Source: Fasciolopsis buskii
Taxonomy: Eukaryota; Platyhelminthes; Trematoda; Plagiorchiida; Fasciolidae
NCBI GenBank assembly: GCA_008360955.1
Contig: LUCM01006117.1
Coordinates: forward strand, 183,169-247,168
Direction: 5' to 3'
Length of the DNA: 64,000 nucleotides
The translations under genes were made by a program, and so were the position numbers. Below are positions 61,900 through 64,000 of this stretch, one piece after another. Position 1 is the stretch's first letter. Each line of letters starts with the position of its first letter. A model generated the notes under the pieces. The model saw nothing but the letters and a program-made list of their open reading frames with translations. It was not told the origin of the DNA and made no database searches.

Positions 61900-63000
61900 G
61901 CTTCGATAAGTTAAGTGAAATTCCGTTTTTGGGTAGACTCGGTTGGGTAACTGAAGAGCAACGGAGTAAGATGAGAGAAACGGTAATGGTCAAAGGCAAA
62001 AATGAGTCTGCCTTGCTCCAAACTGTCTTCGTCTATGCAAGTGAAAAGATAAGCGACGTATTCGTTTGACACAGCTGACGATATGAGTGAAAATTGCAGC
62101 ACCCAAATATTTCACACATTTTGTTCTGGAGGTGCTGATGGCATCCATTTTCGAATGTTGCAAGGAAACCAGGAGTGAGTGTACTTGACACATGTAATTG
62201 CGTTAAGATAATGTCCGAACTGAGAAGGGAAAGTCTGAATAGTACATAAATTTTCTATGAGGGATGTGACGTCTGGCTGGGTGAAATCAACTCACAGAGA
62301 ACATGTTCAGCATCTTAAGAATTTGGGCGGGAGAGCCAAAAGGAAAATCACTGAGGCAAGTAGCGAAATATGAAGCAAAAGAACAATTTCTTGTGGAGCA
62401 TCGAACTTGTTGGGTAAGGGACTGATAAATTGCTAACCAAGTTTAGTTCGTTGAGTTCTAACGGACAAGTATCCTTTCAAGTACAACAGTGGGGAAATAA
62501 GATATCGAAGGCAGAGGAAAAATCTAAGAAAAGGAGACAGCAGACTGATTTTACAGAACCGTCTAAACTGTTAGGAACAAAATCCCAGAGTAACACTGCT
62601 GCATAAAAAATTAAACCTGTTCAGATTACATACAAACTGAAATGTACCTTCGAAGATAACCAGGGGGGAATCCAAACTGCTGATCACGGCACTTTCAGTA
62701 TTTTTTGAGCAGACGAGGGGTAATGGCCACGGGACAAAATAGCTTTGATAAAACATTTTGGTTGTATGCTTGAAGATGCGAAAGACTGTTGAATACTTCC
62801 GAGGGGCTGGGATAACACGGGTTTTCAGCAAGCACGGTCATAACTAACATGAGACAACTTGGTGGACTGATCGCCTGGATAAACTGAGGACTGTGGCTAA
62901 GAAATTCGAAAAAGCGCGGACATTCCTTCAGCCCTACCCGGGACAAACTTCGATTTCTGTGGTTGAATGCGTTATATAAGTGGCAGAACACTGGAGGATG
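61900..63000 (-). mobile_element. Second decayed LINE, reverse transcriptase remnant
   Basis: On the - strand, fragments in several frames resemble LINE reverse transcriptase in the right order. KTRVIPAPRKYSTVF (about 62.83 kb) resembles the W...VIPIPK block. FQFVCNLNRFN (about 62.63 kb) matches FQFACKSNRSP of the 44-kb element and the general QFAYxxNRST block. KCVKYLGAAIFTHI followed by KRIRRLSFHLHRR (about 62.12-62.03 kb) matches the KYLGV block and the helix after it. Many stops and frameshifts are present. The shared motif suggests the same family as the 44-46 kb element. Limits are approximate. Confidence 0.55.
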
Positions 63001-64000
63001 GATGGGTGAATGCGGTATTCAGAATATTGACATCTACACCGCAATTCGGTAACCCAATGCCTTGCTCACGCAAGAGCCTGATGCCATGCTAGAGAATTCT
63101 GTTGTCGTTATTGCCCAACAGTTACCTATAAAAGAATAGTTTGATCGTTTTCTTCCTTATTTGCCCAGAGTGGAAAATTATTTTACACAGGCTCGGTTGT
63201 TTGGCTTATGGACAATTTCTTTGAGTCTCCTCAAGGGTTTGAGTAAAGATGAAGCTGCTCTGCCTTTGTCATAAAATGCAGTTGCAATGGGACGATAAAA
63301 GCCCGAAATTGGATTCCTTGCCCTCTGGAATTCGTCTCGCAAATAGAGGGGCATTTAAAGAAAGACCACTGTGGCTCTGCAGAAAGGGATGGTCGAATGA
63401 GCGAAATATTCGAAAGAAAGATATTTTATCTTGGCCTTGATTTGTTTCGTTCCAAGAAGCGGCTAGCGTGCAGGGTGGGAATAAATTTTTCATGGAATTC
63501 AAAAGCGTGATCATCTGACAAGGGATTAGTATGCAATCATAAGTGAGAAACTTTAGGATAATTGGTGGTTATTCTGTCGAAGTTTGAACCACTTCCTTGG
63601 AGAAATAAAAAAGTGGGCTATTAATAGTAAAAGCGCCCAAACGCTTAGTATGTAATTCTCCACCCAAATGCAATAACAGACACAGGTGAGGGACTTAAAG
63701 CATCATAGAAAAGCCTGACATTTAATGTGTAGTTCTATACACCTACTAATATTGGCTTCACGATAGAAGGGAGGGGGAGAATTCGGAATGACATTTTGCC
63801 GTCACATAATCACCATCGCTACTGACAAAAGTGAAAGCAACATTAAAGTTGTCAAGCCACTCGCCATTAATGGGAACTGTTACATCCCCATCGTTCTTCA
63901 TGTGTTGAACTGTAGCCTGACCAAAGCACTGAAACTAGCCCACGCAAATCAGGTCGTCCCCAATATATTTGTTGTCCCGTGATTCGTGAGCATGGAACTC
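63001..64000. other. No supported gene; possible LINE flank
   Basis: Open frames on both strands at 63.25-63.5 and 63.79-63.98 kb have no recognised domain. The region may include a further decayed part of the LINE below 63.0 kb. Confidence 0.3.

Noticed and set aside
1..64000. CRISPR arrays, operons, bacterial or viral gene clusters
   Set aside because: No regularly spaced repeats, no dense open frames and no phage or viral genes are seen. The layout is that of an animal genome.

Overview
The window looks like nuclear DNA from an animal with a large, intron-rich, repeat-rich genome of about 40% GC (judged by eye). No prokaryotic-style gene packing is present. The longest open frames are 100-160 codons, and coding sequence occurs as short islands bounded by GT/AG splice sites. 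A flatworm, perhaps a digenean fluke, would fit: introns of 1-9 kb, decayed CR1-like LINEs, tRNA-derived SINEs and short hammerhead-like repeats. That is an inference and no marker in the window proves it.

The only gene I can name lies on the + strand from about 14.66 to 37.19 kb. Six exons join in consistent reading phase into one frame of 386 codons plus a stop. This is the C-terminal part of a DHHC protein S-acyltransferase of the ZDHHC1/ZDHHC11 type. It has the last membrane span, the TTxE motif (TTYE) and a long hydrophilic serine-rich tail. The exons with the DHHC cysteine-rich domain were not found and probably lie upstream of the window or in an exon I missed.

Inside its introns are tRNA-like (SINE) fragments, a 13-bp perfect hairpin, and several coding-like islands on the - strand (about 20.4-24.5 kb and 33-35 kb) that may be nested exons. 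Downstream of 37.2 kb, coding-like but unidentified - strand islands occur at 40.5-43.0, 48.3-49.1, 52.6-53.7 and 54.9 kb.

Mobile DNA: a decayed LINE with endonuclease and reverse transcriptase remnants (about 43.75-46.1 kb, -), a second decayed LINE (about 61.9-63.0 kb, -), a possible Ty3/gypsy integrase scrap (51.2-51.4 kb, -), two copies of one tRNA-derived SINE family (0.86-1.03 kb, -; 49.39-49.58 kb, +), and other tRNA-like fragments. There is also a short repeat family in three copies (33.3, 39.4 and 54.1 kb). Two of these carry a hairpin followed by an AAAC block resembling a degenerate hammerhead ribozyme, and one is flanked by a roughly 42-nt imperfect inverted repeat. Microsatellites, a G-run and small perfect hairpins make up the rest. 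Most of the window has no feature I can support.
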